Both the position numbers and the translations under genes were made by a program. This document shows positions 47,561 through 60,559 of a stretch of 64,000 nt of DNA, in pieces. Location of the stretch: positions 8,417,420 through 8,481,419 of the forward strand of contig CM050673.1 in assembly GCA_027574665.1 (NCBI GenBank), read 5' to 3'. The stretch's first letter is position 1. Each line of letters starts with the position of its first letter. The notes under the pieces were generated by a model. That model was not told the DNA's origin. It searched no databases and was given only the letters and a program-made list of their open reading frames with translations. This stretch comes from Rhynochetos jubatus. Its lineage: Eukaryota; Chordata; Aves; Eurypygiformes; Rhynochetidae.

Positions 47561-50500
47561 TGTGGGCTGCATTTTGGCTGATACTTGGGCTGGAGCTTCT
47601 CATGGTTTGAGGCCTGGCTTGCTCCACCCCCTGCTCTTGAGATTCTCCCGGATGTGGGCTGCATTTTGGCTGCCTGTTGGGCTGGAGCTTCTCGTGGTTT
47701 GAGGCCTGGCTTTCTCCAAACTCTGCCATTGACATTCTCCCGTATGTGGACTGCATTTTGGCTGCCTTTTGGGCTGGAGCTTCTCGTGGTTTGAGTCCTG
47801 GCTTGCTCCACCCCCTGCTCTTGAGATTCTCCCGGATGTGGGCTGCATTTTGGCTTCCTTTTGGGCTGGAGCTTCTCGTGGTTTGAGGCCTGGATTGCTC
47901 CACCCCCTGCTCTTGAGATTCTCCCGGATGTTGCCTGGATTTTGGCTGCCATTTGGGCTGGAGCTTCTCGTGGTTTGAGGCCTGGCTTTCTCCACCCCCT
48001 GCTCTTGAGATTCTCCCGCATGTGGGCTGCATTTTGGCTGCCATTTGGGCTGGAGCTTCTCGTGGTTTGAGGCCTGGCTTGCTCCACCCCCTGCTCTTGA
48101 GATTCTCCCGGATGTGGGCTGCATTTTGGCTGCCTTTTGGGCTGGAGCTTCTCGTGGTTTGAGGCCTGGCTTGCTCCACCCCCTGCTCTTGAGATTCTCC
48201 CGGATGTGGGCTGCATTTTGGCTGCATTTTGGGCTGGAGCTTCTCGTGGTTTGAGGCCTGGCTTGCTCCACCCCCTGCTCTTGAGATTCTCCTGGATGTG
48301 GGCTGCATTTTGGCTGCCTTTTGGGCTGGAGCTTCTCGTGGTTTGAGGCCTGGCTTGCTCCACCCCCTGCTCTTGAGATTCTCCCGGATGTGGGCTGCAT
48401 TTTGGCTGCCTTTTGGGCTGGAGCTTCTCATGGTTTGAGACCTGGCTTGCTCCAGCCCCTGCTCTTGAGATTCTCCCGGATGTGGGCTGGATTTTGGCTG
48501 CCTTTTGGGCTGGAGCTTCTCGTGGTTTGAGGCCTGCCTTGCTCCACCCCCTGCTCTTGATATTCTCCCGGATGTGGGCTGCATTTTGCCTGATTCTTGG
48601 GCTGGAGTTTCTTGTGGTTTGAGGCCTGTCTTGCTCCACCCCCTGCTCTTGAGATTCTCCCGGATGTGGGCTGCATTTTGGCTGCCTGTTGGGCTGGAGC
48701 TTCTCGTGGTTTGAGGCCTGGCTTGCTCCAGCCCCTGCTCTTGAGATTCTCCCGGATGTGGGCTGCATTTTGGCTGCCTTTTGGGCTGGAGCTTCTCGAG
48801 GTTTGATCCCAGCCTTGCTCCAACCCTGCTCTTGAGATTCTCCCGGATGTGGGCTGCATTTTGGCTGCATTATGGGCTGGAGCTTCTCATGGTTTGAGGC
48901 CTGGCTTGCTCCACCCCCTGCTCTTGAAATTGTCCCGGATGTGGGCTGGATTTTGGCTGCTTTTTGTGCTGGAGCTTCTCGTGGTTTGAGGCCTGGCTTG
49001 CTCCACCCCCTGCTCTTGAGATTCTCCCGGATGTGGGCTGCATTTTGGCTGCCTTTTGGGCTGGAGCTTCTCGTGGTTTGAGGCCTGGCTTGCTCCACCC
49101 CCTGCTCTTGAGATTCTCCCGGATGTGGGCTGCATTTTGGCTGATACTTGGGCTGGAGCTTCTCATGGTTTGAGGCCTGGCTTGCTCCACCCCCTGCTCT
49201 TGAGATTCTCCCGGATGTGCGCTGCATTTTGGCTGCCTGTTGGGCTGGAGCTTCTCGTGGTTTGAGGCCTGGCTTGCTCCACCCCCTGCTCTTGATATTC
49301 TCCTGGATGTGGGCTGCATTTTGGCTGCCTTTTGGGCTGGAGCTTCTCGTGGTTTGAGGCCTGGCTTGCTCCACCCCCTGCTCTTGAGATTCTCCCGGAT
49401 GTGGGCTGCATTTGGGCTGATTCTTGGGCTGGAGATTCCCGTGGTTTGAGGCCTGGCTTGCTCCACCCCCTGCTCTTGATATTGTCCCGGATGTTGCCTG
49501 GATTTTGGTTGCCTTTTGGGCTGGAGCTTCTTGTGGTTTGAGGCCTGGATTGCTCCACCCCCTGCTCTTGAGATTCTCCCGGATGTGGGCTGCATTTTGG
49601 CTGCCTTTTGGGCTGGAGCTTCTCGTAGTTTGAGGCCTGGCTTGCTCCACCCCCTGCTCTTGAGATTCTCCTGGATGTGTGCTGCATTTTGGCTGATTCT
49701 TGGGCTGGAGCTTCTCGTGGTTTGAGGCCTGGCTTGCTCCAAACTCTGCCATTGACATTCTCCCGTATGTGGGCTGCATTTTGGCTGCCTTTTGGGCTGG
49801 AGCTTCTCGTGGTTTGAGTCCTGGCTTGCTCCACCCCCTGCTCTTGAGATTCTCCCGGATGTGGGCTGCATTTTGGCTGATTCTTGGGCTGGAGCTTCCC
49901 GTGGTTTGAGGCCTGGCTTGCTCCACCCCCTGCTCTTCATATTCTCCCGGATGTTGCCTGGATTTTGGTTGCCTTTTGGGCTGGAGCTTCTTGTGGTTTG
50001 AGGCCTGGCTTGCTCCACCCCATGCTCTTGAGATTCTCCCGGATGTGGGCTGCATTTTGGCTGCCATTTGGGCTGGAGCTTCTCGTGGTTTGAGGCCTGG
50101 CTTGCTCCACCCCCTGCTCTTGAGATTCTCCCGGATGTGGGCTGCATTTTGGCTGCCTTTTGGGCTGGAGCTTCTCGTGGTTTGAGACCTGGCTTGCTCC
50201 AGCCCCTGCTCTTGAGATTCTCCCGGATGTGGGCTGGATTTTGGCTGCCTTTTGGGCTGGAGCTTCTCGTGGTTTGAGGCCTGGCTTGCTCCACCCCCTG
50301 CTCTTGATATTCTCCCGGATGTGGGCTGCATTTTGCCTGATTCTTGGGCTGGAGTTTCTCGTGGTTTGAGGCCTGTCTTGCTCCACCCCCTGCTCTTGAG
50401 ATTCTCCCGGATGTGGGCTGCATTTTGGCTGCCTGTTGGGCTGGAGCTTCTCGTGGTTTGAGGCCTGGCTTGCTCCAGCCCCTGCTCTTGATATTCTCCC

Positions 50501-50640
50501 GGATGTGGGCTGCATTTTGGCTGCCTTTTGGGCTGGAGCTTCTCGAGGTTTGATCCCAGCCTTGCTCCACCCCCTGCTCTTGAGATTCTCCCGGATGTGG
50601 GCTGCATTTTGGCTGCCTTTTGGGCTGGAGCTTCTCGAGG
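47561..50640 (+). repeat. Mosaic segment with the most diverged monomers
   Basis: Left and right halves share strings of monomers at several distances. The diverged unit with CCAAACTCTGCCATTGACATT lies near 47716 and 49739 (2023 bp, 22 units less 1 bp). The GGTTTGAGACCTGGC to GCTCCAGCCCC run lies near 48432 and 50179 (1747 bp, 19 units less 1 bp). A TCGAGGTTTGATCCCAGCC unit occurs near 48795, 50540 and 50632. The missing base is the 91-bp unit at 48821-48830 (CCAACCCTGC). Other local forms are GATGTTGCCTGG near 47928, 49490 and 49952. Confidence 0.78.
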
Positions 50641-50999
50641 TTTGATCCCAGCCTTGCTCCACCCCCTGCTCTTGAGATTCTCCCGGATGTGGGCTGCATT
50701 TTGGCTGCCTTTTGGGCTGGAGCTTCTCGTGGTTTGAGGCCTGGCTTGCTCCACCCCCTGCTCTTGAGATTCTCCTGGATGTGGGCTGGATTTTGGCTGC
50801 CTTTTGTGCTGGAGCTTCTCGTGGTTTGAGGCCTGGCTTGCTCCACCCCCTGCTCTTGAGATTCTCCCGGATGTGGGCTGCATTTTGGCTGCATTTTGGG
50901 CTGGAGCTTCTCGTGATTTGAGGCCTGCATTGCTCCACCCCCTGCTCTTGAGATTCTCCCGGATGTGGGCTGCATTTTGGCTGCCTTTTGGGCTGGAGC

Positions 51000-53900
51000 T
51001 TCTCGTGGTTTGAGGCCTGGCTTGCTCCACCCCCTGCTCTTGAGATTCTCCCGGATGTGGGCTGCATTTTGGCTGCATTTTGGGCTGGAGCTTCTTGTGG
51101 TTTGAGGCCTGTCTTACTCCACCCCCTGCTCTTGAGATTCTCCCGGATGTGGGCTGCATTTTGGCTGCATTTTGGGCTGGAGCTTGCCATGGTTTGAGGC
51201 CTGGCTTGCTCCACCCCCTGCTCTTGAGATTCTCCCAGAGGTGGGCTGCATTTTGGCTGCCTTTTGGGCTGGAGCTTCTCGTGGTTTGAGGCCTGGCTTG
51301 CTCCACCCCCTGCTCTTGAGATTCTCCCGGATGTGGGCTGGATTTTGGCTGCCTTTTGGGCTGGAGCTTCTCGTGGTTTGAGGCCTGGCTTGCTCCACCT
51401 ACTGCTCTTGAGATTTTCCTGGAGGTGGGCTGCATTTTGGCTGCCTTTTGGGCTGGAGCTTCTCGTGGTTTGAGGCCTGGCTTGCTCCAAACACTGCTCT
51501 TGAGATTCTCCTGGATGTGGGCTGGATTTTGGCTGCCTTTTGGGCTGGAGCTTCTCGTGGTTTGAGGCCTGCCTTGCTCGACCCCCTGCTCTTGAGATTC
51601 TCCCGGATGTGGGCTGGAGTTTGGCTGCGTTTTGGGCTGGAGCTTCTCGTGGTTTGAGGCCTGCCTTGCTCGACCCCCTGCTCTTGAGATTCTCCCGGAT
51701 GTGGGCTGGAGTTTGGCTGCCTTTTGGGCTGGAGCTTCTCGTGGTTTGAGGCCTGGCTTGCTCCACCCCCTGCTCTTGAGATTCTCCCGGATGTGGGCTG
51801 CATTTTGGCTGCCTTTTGGGCTGGAGCTTCTCGTGGTTTGAGGCCTGTCTTGCTCCACCCCCTGCTCTTGAGATTCTCCTGGATGTGTGCTGCATTTTGG
51901 CTGATTCTTGGGCTGGAGCTTCTCGTGGTTTGAGGCCTGGCTTGCTCCACCCCCTGCTCTTGAGATTCTCCTGGATGTGGGCTGCATTTTGGCTGCATTT
52001 TGGGCTGGAGCTTCTCATGGTTTGAGGCCTGGCTTGCTCCAACCCCTGCTCTTGAAATTGTCCCGGATGTTGGCTGCATTTTGGCTGCCTTTTGGGCTGG
52101 AGCTTCTCGTGGTTTGAGGCCTGGCTTGCTCCACCCCCTGCTCTTGAGATTCTCCCGGATGTGGGCTGCGTTTTGGCTGCCTTTTTTGATGGAGCTTCTC
52201 GTGGTTTGAGGCCTGGCTTGCTCCAACCCCTGCTCTTGATATTCTCCCCGCATGTCGGATGGATTTTGGCTGCCTTTAGGGCTGGAGCTTCTCATGGTTT
52301 GAGGCATGGCTTGCTCCACCCCCTGCTCTTGAGATTCTCCCGGAGGTGGGCTGAATTTTGGCTGCCTTTTGGGCTGGAGCTTCTCGTGGTTTGAGGCCTG
52401 GCTTGCTCCACCCCCTGCTCTTGAGATTCTCCTGGATGTGGGCTGCATTTTGGGTGAATCTTGGGCTGGAGCTTCTCGTGGTTTGAGGCCTGGCTTGCTC
52501 CACCCCCTGCTCTGGAGATTCTCCCGGATGTGGGCTGCATTTTGGCTGCATTTTGGGCTGGAGCTTCTCGTGGTTTGAGGCCTGGTTTGCTCCAACCCCT
52601 GCTCTTGAAAGTGTCCCGGATGTAGGCTGCATTTTGGCTGCCTTTTGGGCTGGAGCTTCTCGTGGTTTGAGGCCTGGCTTGCTCCACCCCCTGCTCTTGA
52701 GATTCTCCCGGATGTGGGCTGCGTTTTGGCTGTTTTTTGGGCTGGAGCTTCTCGTGGTTTGAGGCCTGGCTTGCTCCAACCCCTGCTCTTGAAATTGTCC
52801 CGGATGTAGGCTGCATTTTGGCTGCATTTTGGGCTGGAGCTTCTCGTGGTTTGAGGCCTGCCTTGCTCCACCCCCTGCTCTTGAGATTCTCCCGGATGTG
52901 GGCTGCATTTTGGCTGCCTTTTTTGCTGGAGCTTCTCGTGGTTTGAGGCCTGGCTTGCTCCACCCCCTGCTCTTGAGATTCTCCCGGATGTGGGCTGCAT
53001 TTTGGCTGCATTTTGGGCTGGAGCTTCTTGTGGTTTGAGGCCTGTCTTACTCCACCCCCTGCTCTTGAGATTCTCCCGGATGTGGGCTGCATTTTGGCTG
53101 CATTTTGGGCTGGAGCTTGTCATGGTTTGAGGCCTGGCTTGCTCCACCCCCTGCTCTTGAGATTCTCCCGGATCTGGGCTGCATTTTGGCTGATACTTGG
53201 GCTGGAGCTTCTCATGGTTTGAGGCCTGGCTTGCTCCACCCCCTGCTCTTGAGATTCTCCCAGATGTGGGCTGCATTTTGGCTGCCTGTTGGGCTGGAGC
53301 TTCTCGTGGTTTGAGGCCTGGCTTGCTCCACCCCCTGCTCTTGAGATTCTCCCAGAGGTGGGCTGCATTTTGGCTGCCTTTTGGGCTGGAGCTTCTCGTG
53401 GTTTGAGGCCTGGCTTGCTCCACCCCCTGCTCTTCATATTCTCCCGGATGTGGGCTGGATTTTGGCTGCTTTTTGGGCTGGAGCTTCTCGTGGTTTGAGG
53501 CCTGGCTTGCTCCACCTCCTGCTCTTGAGATTCTCCTGGAGGTGGGCTGCATTTTGGCTGCATTTTGGGCTGGAGCTTCTCGTGGTTTGAGGCCTGGCTT
53601 GCTCCAAACACTGCTCTTGAGATTCTCCTGTATGTGGGCTGCATTTTGGCTGCCTTTTGGGCTGGAGCTTCTCGTGGTTTGAGGCCTGCCTTGCTCGACC
53701 CCCTGCTCTTGAGATTCTCCTGGATGTGGGCTGCATTTTGGCTGCATTTTGGGCTGGAGCTTCTCGTGGTTTGAGGCCTGCCTTGCTCGACCCCCTGCTC
53801 TTGAGATTCTCCCGGATGTGGGCTGGAGTTTGGCTGCGTTTTGGGCTGGAGCTTCTCGTGGTTTGAGGCCTGCCTTGCTCGACCCCCTGCTCTTGAGATT

Positions 53901-55208
53901 CTCCCGGATGTGGGCTGGAGTTTGGCTGCCTTTTGGGCTGGAGCTTCTCGAGGTTTGAGGCCTGGCTTGCTCCACCCCCTGCTCTTGATATTCTCCCGGA
54001 TGTGGGCTGGATTTTGGCTGCCTTTTGGGCTGGAGCTTCTCGTGGTTTGAGGCCTGGCTTGCTCCACCCCCTGCTCTTGAGATTCTCCTGGATGTGGGCT
54101 GCATTTTGGCTGCATTTTGGGCTGGAGCTTCTCGTGGTTTGAGGCCTGGCTTGCTGCACCCCCTGCTCTTGAAATTGTCCCGGATGTAGGCTGCATTTTG
54201 GCTGCCTTTTGGGCTGGAGCTTCTCGTGGTTTGAGGCCTGGCTTGCTCCACCCCCTGCTCTTGAGATTCTCCCGGATGTGGGCTGCATTTTGGCTGATTC
54301 TGGGGCTGGAGCTTCTCATGGTTTGAGGCCTGGCTTGCTCCACCCCCTGCTCTTGAGATTCTCCCGGATGTGGGCTGCATTTTGGCTGATTCTTGGGCTG
54401 GAGCTTCTCGTGGTTTGAGGCCTGGCTTGCTCCACCCCCTGCTCTTGAGATTCTCCCGCATGTGGGCTGCATTTTGGCTGCCTTTTGGGCTGGAGCTTCT
54501 CGTGGTTTGAGGCCTGTCTTGCTCCACCCCCTGCTCTTGAGATTCTCCTGGATGTGGGCTGCATTTTGGGTGATTCTTGGGCTGGAGCTTCTCGTGGTTT
54601 GAGGCCTGGCTTGCTCCACCCCCTGCTCTTGAGATTCTCCTGGATGTGGGCTGCATTTTGGCTGCATTTTGGGCTGGAGCTTCTCGTGGTTTGAGGCCTG
54701 GTTTGCTCCAACCCCTGCTCTTGAAAGTGTCCCGGATGTAGGCTGCATTTTGGCTGCCTTTTGGGCTGGAGCTTCTCGTGGTTTGAGGCCTGGCTTGCTC
54801 CACCCCCTGCTCTTGAGATTCTCCCGGATGTGGGCTGCGTTTTGGCTGTTTTTTGGGCTGGAGCTTCTCGTGGTTTGAGGCCTGGCTTGCTCCAACCCCT
54901 GCTCTTGAAATTGTCCCGGATGTAGGCTGCATTTTGGCTGCATTTTGGGCTGGAGCTTCTCGTGGTTTGAGGCCTGGCTTGCTCCACCCCCTGCTCTTGA
55001 GATTCTCCCGGATGTGGGCTGCATTTTGGCTGCCTTTTGGGCTGGAGCTTCTCCTGGTTTGAGGCCTGGCTTGCTCCACCCCCTGCTCTTGATATTCTCC
55101 TGGATGTGGGCTGCATTTTGGCTGCCTTTTGGGCTGGAGCTTCTCGTGGTTTGAGGCCTGGCTTGCTCCACCCCCTGCTCTTGAGATTCTCCCGGATGTG
55201 GGCTGCAT
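51000..55208 (+). repeat. 23-unit-distance mosaic segment I
   Basis: Strings of monomers recur at 2116-2117 bp (23 units). CCAAACACTGC lies near 51487 and 53604, CCTGGTTTGCTCC with TTGAAAGTGTCCC near 52582 and 54698, and TTGAAATTGTCCC near 52790 and 54906. The 1-bp shift between 51487 and 52582 comes from a 93-bp unit at 52241-52260 (ATTCTCCCCGCATGTCGG). CTCGACCCCC units (51577, 51669, 53694, 53786 and 53878) and CCTGTCTTACTCC units (51110 and 53043) show additional 21- and 24-unit offsets, so exchange has occurred more than once. Confidence 0.78.
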
Positions 55209-58200
55209 TTTGGCTGCCTTTTGGGCTGGAGCTTATCGTGGTTTGAGGCCTGGCTTGCTCCACCCCCTGCTCTTGAGATTCTCCCGGATGTGGGCTGCAT
55301 TTTGGCTTCCTTTTGGGCTGGAGCTTCTCGTGGTTTGAGGCCTGTCTTGCTCCACCCCCTGCTCTTGAGATTCTCCCGGATGTGGGCTGCATTTTGGCTG
55401 CCTTTTGGGCTGGAGCTTCTCGTGGTTTGAGGCCTGGCTTGCTCCACGCCCTGCTCTTGAGATTCTCCCGGATGTGGGCTGAATTTGGCTGCCTTTTGGC
55501 CTGGAGCTTCTCGGGGTTTGAGGCCTGGCTTGCTCCACCCCCTGCTCTTGAGATTCTCCCGCATGTGGGCTGGATTTTGGCTGTTTTTTGGGCTGGAGCT
55601 TCTCGTGGTTTGAGGCCTGGCTTGCTCCACCCCCTGCTCTTGAGATTCTCCCGGATGTGGGCTGCATTTTGGCTGCCTTTTGGGCTGGAGCTTGTCATGG
55701 TTTGAGGCCTGGCTTGCTCCACCCCCTGCTCTTGAGATTCTCCCGGATGTGGGCTGCATTTTGGCTGCCTTTTGGGCTGGAGCTTCTCGTGGTTTGAGGC
55801 CTGGCTTGCTCCACCCCCTGCTCTTGAAATTCTCCCGGATGTGGGCTGCATTTTGGCTGCCTTTTGGGCTGGAGCTTCTCGTGGTTTGAGGCCTGGCTTG
55901 CTCCACCCCCTGCTCCTGAGATTCTCCCGGATGTGGGCTGGATTTTGGCTGCCTTTTGGGCTGGAGCTTCTCGTGGTTTGAGGCCTGGCTTGCTCCACCC
56001 CCTGCTCTTGAGATTCTCCCGGATGTGGGCTGGATTTTGGCTGCCTTTTGGGCTGGAGCTTCTCGTGGTTTGAGGCCTGGCTTGCTCCACCCCCTGCTCT
56101 TGAGATTCTCCCAGATGTGGGCTGCAATTTGGCTGCCTTTTGGGCTGGAGCTTCTCGTGGTTTGAGGCCTGGCTTGCTCCACCACCTGCTCTTGAGATTC
56201 TCCCGGATGTGGGCTGCATTTTGGCTATTTTTTGGGCTGGAGCTTCTCGTGGTTTGAGGCCTGGCTTGCTCCACCCCCTGCTCTTGAGATTCTCCCGGAT
56301 GTGGGCTGCATTTTGGCTGCCTTTTGGGCTGGAGCTTCTCGTGGTTTGAGGCCTGGCTTGCTCCACCCCCTGCTCTTGAGATTCTCCCGGATGTGGGCTG
56401 GATTTTGGCTCCCTTTTGGGCTGGAGCTTCTCTAGGTTTGAGGCCTGGCTTGCTCCACCCCCTGCTCTTGAGATTCTCCCGGATGTGGGCTGCATTTTGG
56501 CTGAATCTTGGGCTGGAGCTTCTCGTGGTTTGAGGCCTGGCTTGCTCCACCCCCTGCTCTTGAGATTCTCCCGGATGTGGGCTGCATTTTGGCTGCCTTT
56601 TGGGCTGGAGCTTCTCGTGGTTTGAGGCCTGGCTTGCTCCACCCCCTGCTCTTGAGATTCTCCCAGATGTGGGCTGCAATTTGGCTGCCTTTTGGGCTGG
56701 AGCTTCTCGTGGTTTGAGGCCTGGCTTGCTCCACCCCCTGCTCTTGAGATTCTCCCGGATGTGTGCTGCATTTTGGCTGCTTTTTGGGCTGGAGGTTCTC
56801 GTGGTTTGAGGCCTGGCTTGCTCCACCCCCTGCTCTTGAGATTCTCCCGGATGTGGGCTGCATTTTGGCTGCCTTTTGGGCTGGAGCTTCTCGTGGTTTG
56901 AGGCCTGGCTTGCTCCACCCCCTGCTCTTGAGATTCTCCCGGATGTGGGCTGCATTTTGGCTGAGTCTTGGGCTGGAGCTTCTCGTGGTTTGAGGCCTGG
57001 CTTGCTCCACCCCCTGCTCTTGAGATTCTCCCGGAGGTGGGCTGCATTTTGGCTGCCTTTTGGGCTGGAGCTTCTCGTGGTTTGAGGCCTGGCTTGCTCC
57101 ACCCCCTGCTCTTGAGATTCTCCCGGAGGTGGGCTGCATTTTGGCTGCATTTTGGGCTGGAGCTTCTCGTGGTTTGAGGCCTGGCTTGCTCCACCCCCTG
57201 CTCTTGAGATTCTCCCGGATGTGGGCTGGATTTTGGCTCCCTTGTGGGCTGGAGCTTCTCTAGGTTTTAGGCCTGGCTTGCTCCACCCCCTGCTCTTGAG
57301 ATTCTCCCGGATGTGGCCTGCATTTTGGCTGCATTTTGGGCTGGAGCTTCTCGTGGTTTGAGGCCTGGCTTGCTCCAACCCCTGCTCTTGAGATTCTCCC
57401 GGAGGTGGGCTGCATTTTGGCTGCCTTTTGGGCTGGAGCTTCTCGTGGTTTGAGGCCTGGCTTGCTCCACCCCCTGCTCTTGATATTCTCCCGGATGTGG
57501 GCTGCATTTTGGCTGCATTTTGGGCTGGAGCTTCTCGTGGTTTGAGGCCTGGCTTGCTCCACCCCCTGCTCTTGAGATTCTCCCGGATGTGGGCTGCATT
57601 TTGGCTGCCTTTTGGGCTGGAGCTTCTCATGGTTTGAGGCCTGGCTTGCTCCACCCCCTGCTCTTGAGATTCTCCCGGAGGTGGGCTGCATTTTGGCTGC
57701 ATTTTGGGCTGGAGATTCTCGTGGTTTGGGGCCTGGCTTGCTCCACCCCCTGCTCTTGAGATTCTCCCGGATGTGGGCTGCATTTTGGCTGCCTTTTGGG
57801 CTGGAGCTTCTCGTGGTTTGAGGCCTGGCTTGCTCCACCCCCTGCTCTTGAGATTCTCCCGGATGTGGGCTGCATTTTGGCTTCATTTTGGTCTGGAGCT
57901 TCTCGAGGTTTGTGGCCTGGCTTGCTCCACCCCCTGCTCTTGAGATTCTCCCAGATGTGGGCTGCATTTTGGCTGCCTTTTGGGCTGGAGCTTCTCGTGG
58001 TTTGAGGCCTGGCTTTCTCCACCCCCTGCTCTTGAGATTCTCCCGGATGTGGGCTGGATTTTGGGTGCCTTTTGGGCTGGAGCTTCTCGTGGTTTGAGGC
58101 CTGGCTTGCTCCACCCCCTGCTCTTGAGATTCTCCCGGATGTGGGCTGCATTTTGTCTGCATTTTGGGCTGGAGCTTCTCGTGGTTTGAGGCCTGGCTTG

Positions 58201-60559
58201 CTCCACCCCCTGCTCTTGAGATTCTCCCGGATGTGGGCTGGATTTTGGCTGCCTTTTGGGCTGGAGCTTCTTGTGGTTTGAGGCCTGGCTTGCTCCACCC
58301 CCTGCTCTTGATATTCTCCCGGAGGTGGGCTGGATTTTGGCTGCCTTTTGGGCTGGAGCTTCTCGTGGTTTGAGGCCTGGCTTGCTCCACCCTCTGCTCT
58401 TGAGATTCTCCCAGATGTGGGCTGCATTTTGGCTGCCTTTTGGGCTGGAGCTTCTCGTGGTTTGGGGCCTGGCTTGCTCCACCCCCTGCTCTTGAGATTC
58501 TCCCGGATGTGGGCTGCATTTTGGCTGCCTTTTGGGCTGGAGCTTCTCGTGGTTTGAGGCCTGGCTTGCTCCAACCCCTGCTCTTGAGATTCTCCCGGAT
58601 GTGGGCTGCATTTTGGCTGTTTTTTGGGCTGGAGCTTCTCGTGGTTTGAGGCCTGGCTTGCTCCACCCCCTGCTCTTGAGGTTCTCCTGGATGTGGGCTG
58701 GATTTTGGCTCCCTTGTGGGCTGGAGCTTCTCTAGGTTTGAGGCCTGGCTTGCTCCACCCCCTGCTCTTGATATTCTCCCGGAGGTGGGCTGCATTTTGG
58801 CTGAATCTTGGGCTGGAGCTTCTCGTGGTTTGAGGCCTGGCTTGCTCCACCCCCTGCTCTTGAGATTCTCCCGGATGTGGGCTGCATTTTGGCTGAATCT
58901 TGGGCTGGAGCTTCTCGTGGTTTGAGGCCTGCTTTGCTCCAACCCCTGCTCTTGAGATTCTCCCGGATGTGGCCTGCATTTTGGCTGCGTTTTGGGCTGG
59001 AGCTTCTCGTGGTTTGAGGCCTGGCTTGCTCCAACCCCTGCTCTTGAGATTCTCCCGGAGGTGGGCTGCATTTTGGCTGCCTTTTGGGCTGGAGCTTCTC
59101 ATGGTTTGAGGCCTGGCTTGCTCCACCCCCTGCTCTTGAGATTCTCCCGGAGGTGGGCTGGATTTTGGCTCCCTCGTGGGCTGGAGCTTCTCTAGGTTTG
59201 AGGCCTGGCTTGCTCCACCCCCTGCTCTTGAGATTCTCCCGGAGGTGGGCTGCATTTTGGCTGCCTTTTGGGCTGGAGCTTCTCGTGGTTTGAGGCCTGC
59301 CTTGCTCCATCCCCTGCTCTTGAGATTCTCGCGGATGTGGGCTGGATTTTGGCTGCATTTTGGGCTGGAGCTTCTCGTGGTTTGAGGCCTGGCTTGCTCC
59401 ACCCCCTGCTCTTGAGATTCTCCCGTATGTGGCCTGCATTTTGGCTGCATTTTGGGCTGGAGCTTCTCGTGGTTTGAGGCCTGGCTTGCTCCACCCCCTG
59501 CTCTTGAGATTCTCCCGGAGGTGGGCTGCATTTTGGCTGCCTTTTGGGCTGGAGCTTCTCGTGGTTTGAGGCCTGGCTTGCTCCACCCCCTGCTCTTGAT
59601 ATTCTCCCGGATGTGGGCTGGATTTTGGCTCCCTTGTGGGCTGGAGCTTCTCGTGGTTTGAGGCCTGGCTTGCTCCACCCCCTGCTCTTGAGATTCTCCC
59701 GGAGGTGGGCTGGATTTTGGCTGCCTTTTGGGCTGGAGCTTCTCGTGGTTTGAGGCCTGGCTTGCTCCATCCCCTGCTCTTGAGATTCTCGCGGATGTGG
59801 GCCGGATTTTGGCTGCATTTTGGGCTGGAGCTTCTCGTGGTTTGAGGCCTGGCTTGCTCCAACCCCTGCTCTTGAGATTCTCCCAGATGTGGGCTGGATT
59901 TTGGCTGTTCTTTGGGCTGGAGCTTCTCGTGGTTTGAGGCCTGGCTTGCTCCACCCCCTGCTCTTGAGATTCTCCCGGATGTGGGCTGGATTTTGGCTGC
60001 CTTTTGGGCTGGAGCTTCTCGTGGTTTGAGGCCTGGCTTGCTCCACCCCCTGCTCTTGAGATTCTCCCAGATGTGGCCTGCATTTTGGCTGCATTTTGGG
60101 CTGGAGCTTCTCGTGGTTTGAGGCCTGGCTTGCTCCACCCCCTGCTCTTGAGATTCTCCCGGATGTGGGCTGCATTTTGGCTGCCTTTTGGGCTGGAGCT
60201 TCTCGTGGTTTGAGGCCTGGCTTGCTCCACCCCCTGCTCTTGAGATTCTCCCAGATGTGGGCTGCATTTTGGCTGCATTTTGGGCTGGAGCTTCTCGTGG
60301 TTTGAGGCCTGGCTTGCTCCACCCCCTGCTCTTGAGATTCTCCCGGATGTGGACTGCATTTTGGATGTTCTTTGGGCTGGAGCTTCTCGTGGTTTGAGGC
60401 CTGGCTTGCTCCACCCCCTGCTCTTGAGATTCTCCCGGATGTGGGCTGCATTTTGGCTGCCTTTTGGGCTGGAGCTTCTCGTGGTTTGAGGCCTGGCTTG
60501 CTCCACCCCCTGCTCTTGATATTCTCCCAGATGTGGCCTGCATTTTGGCTGCATTTTGG
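55209..60559 (+). repeat. Array segment with CTCTAGGTTT and GTGGCCTGC variants
   Basis: Local variants are CTTCTCTAGGTTT near 56430, 57260, 58731 and 59190, GATGTGGCCTGC near 57312, 58969, 59426, 60071 and 60531, CTGAATCTTGGG near 56502, 58801 and 58894, and CCATCCCCTGC near 59307 and 59766. One 91-bp unit lies at 55481-55490 (GAATTTGGCT). Many units are close to consensus. No non-repeat sequence is present. Confidence 0.75.

Noticed and set aside
47332-51987. A 1551-codon minus-strand open frame that looks like a giant repeat protein gene
   Set aside because: It is an effect of a stop-free 92-bp unit read in rotating frames. Odd-length units inside it (48821-48830) do not close it because every frame is open. 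No promoter, splice site, domain or unique terminal segment is visible.
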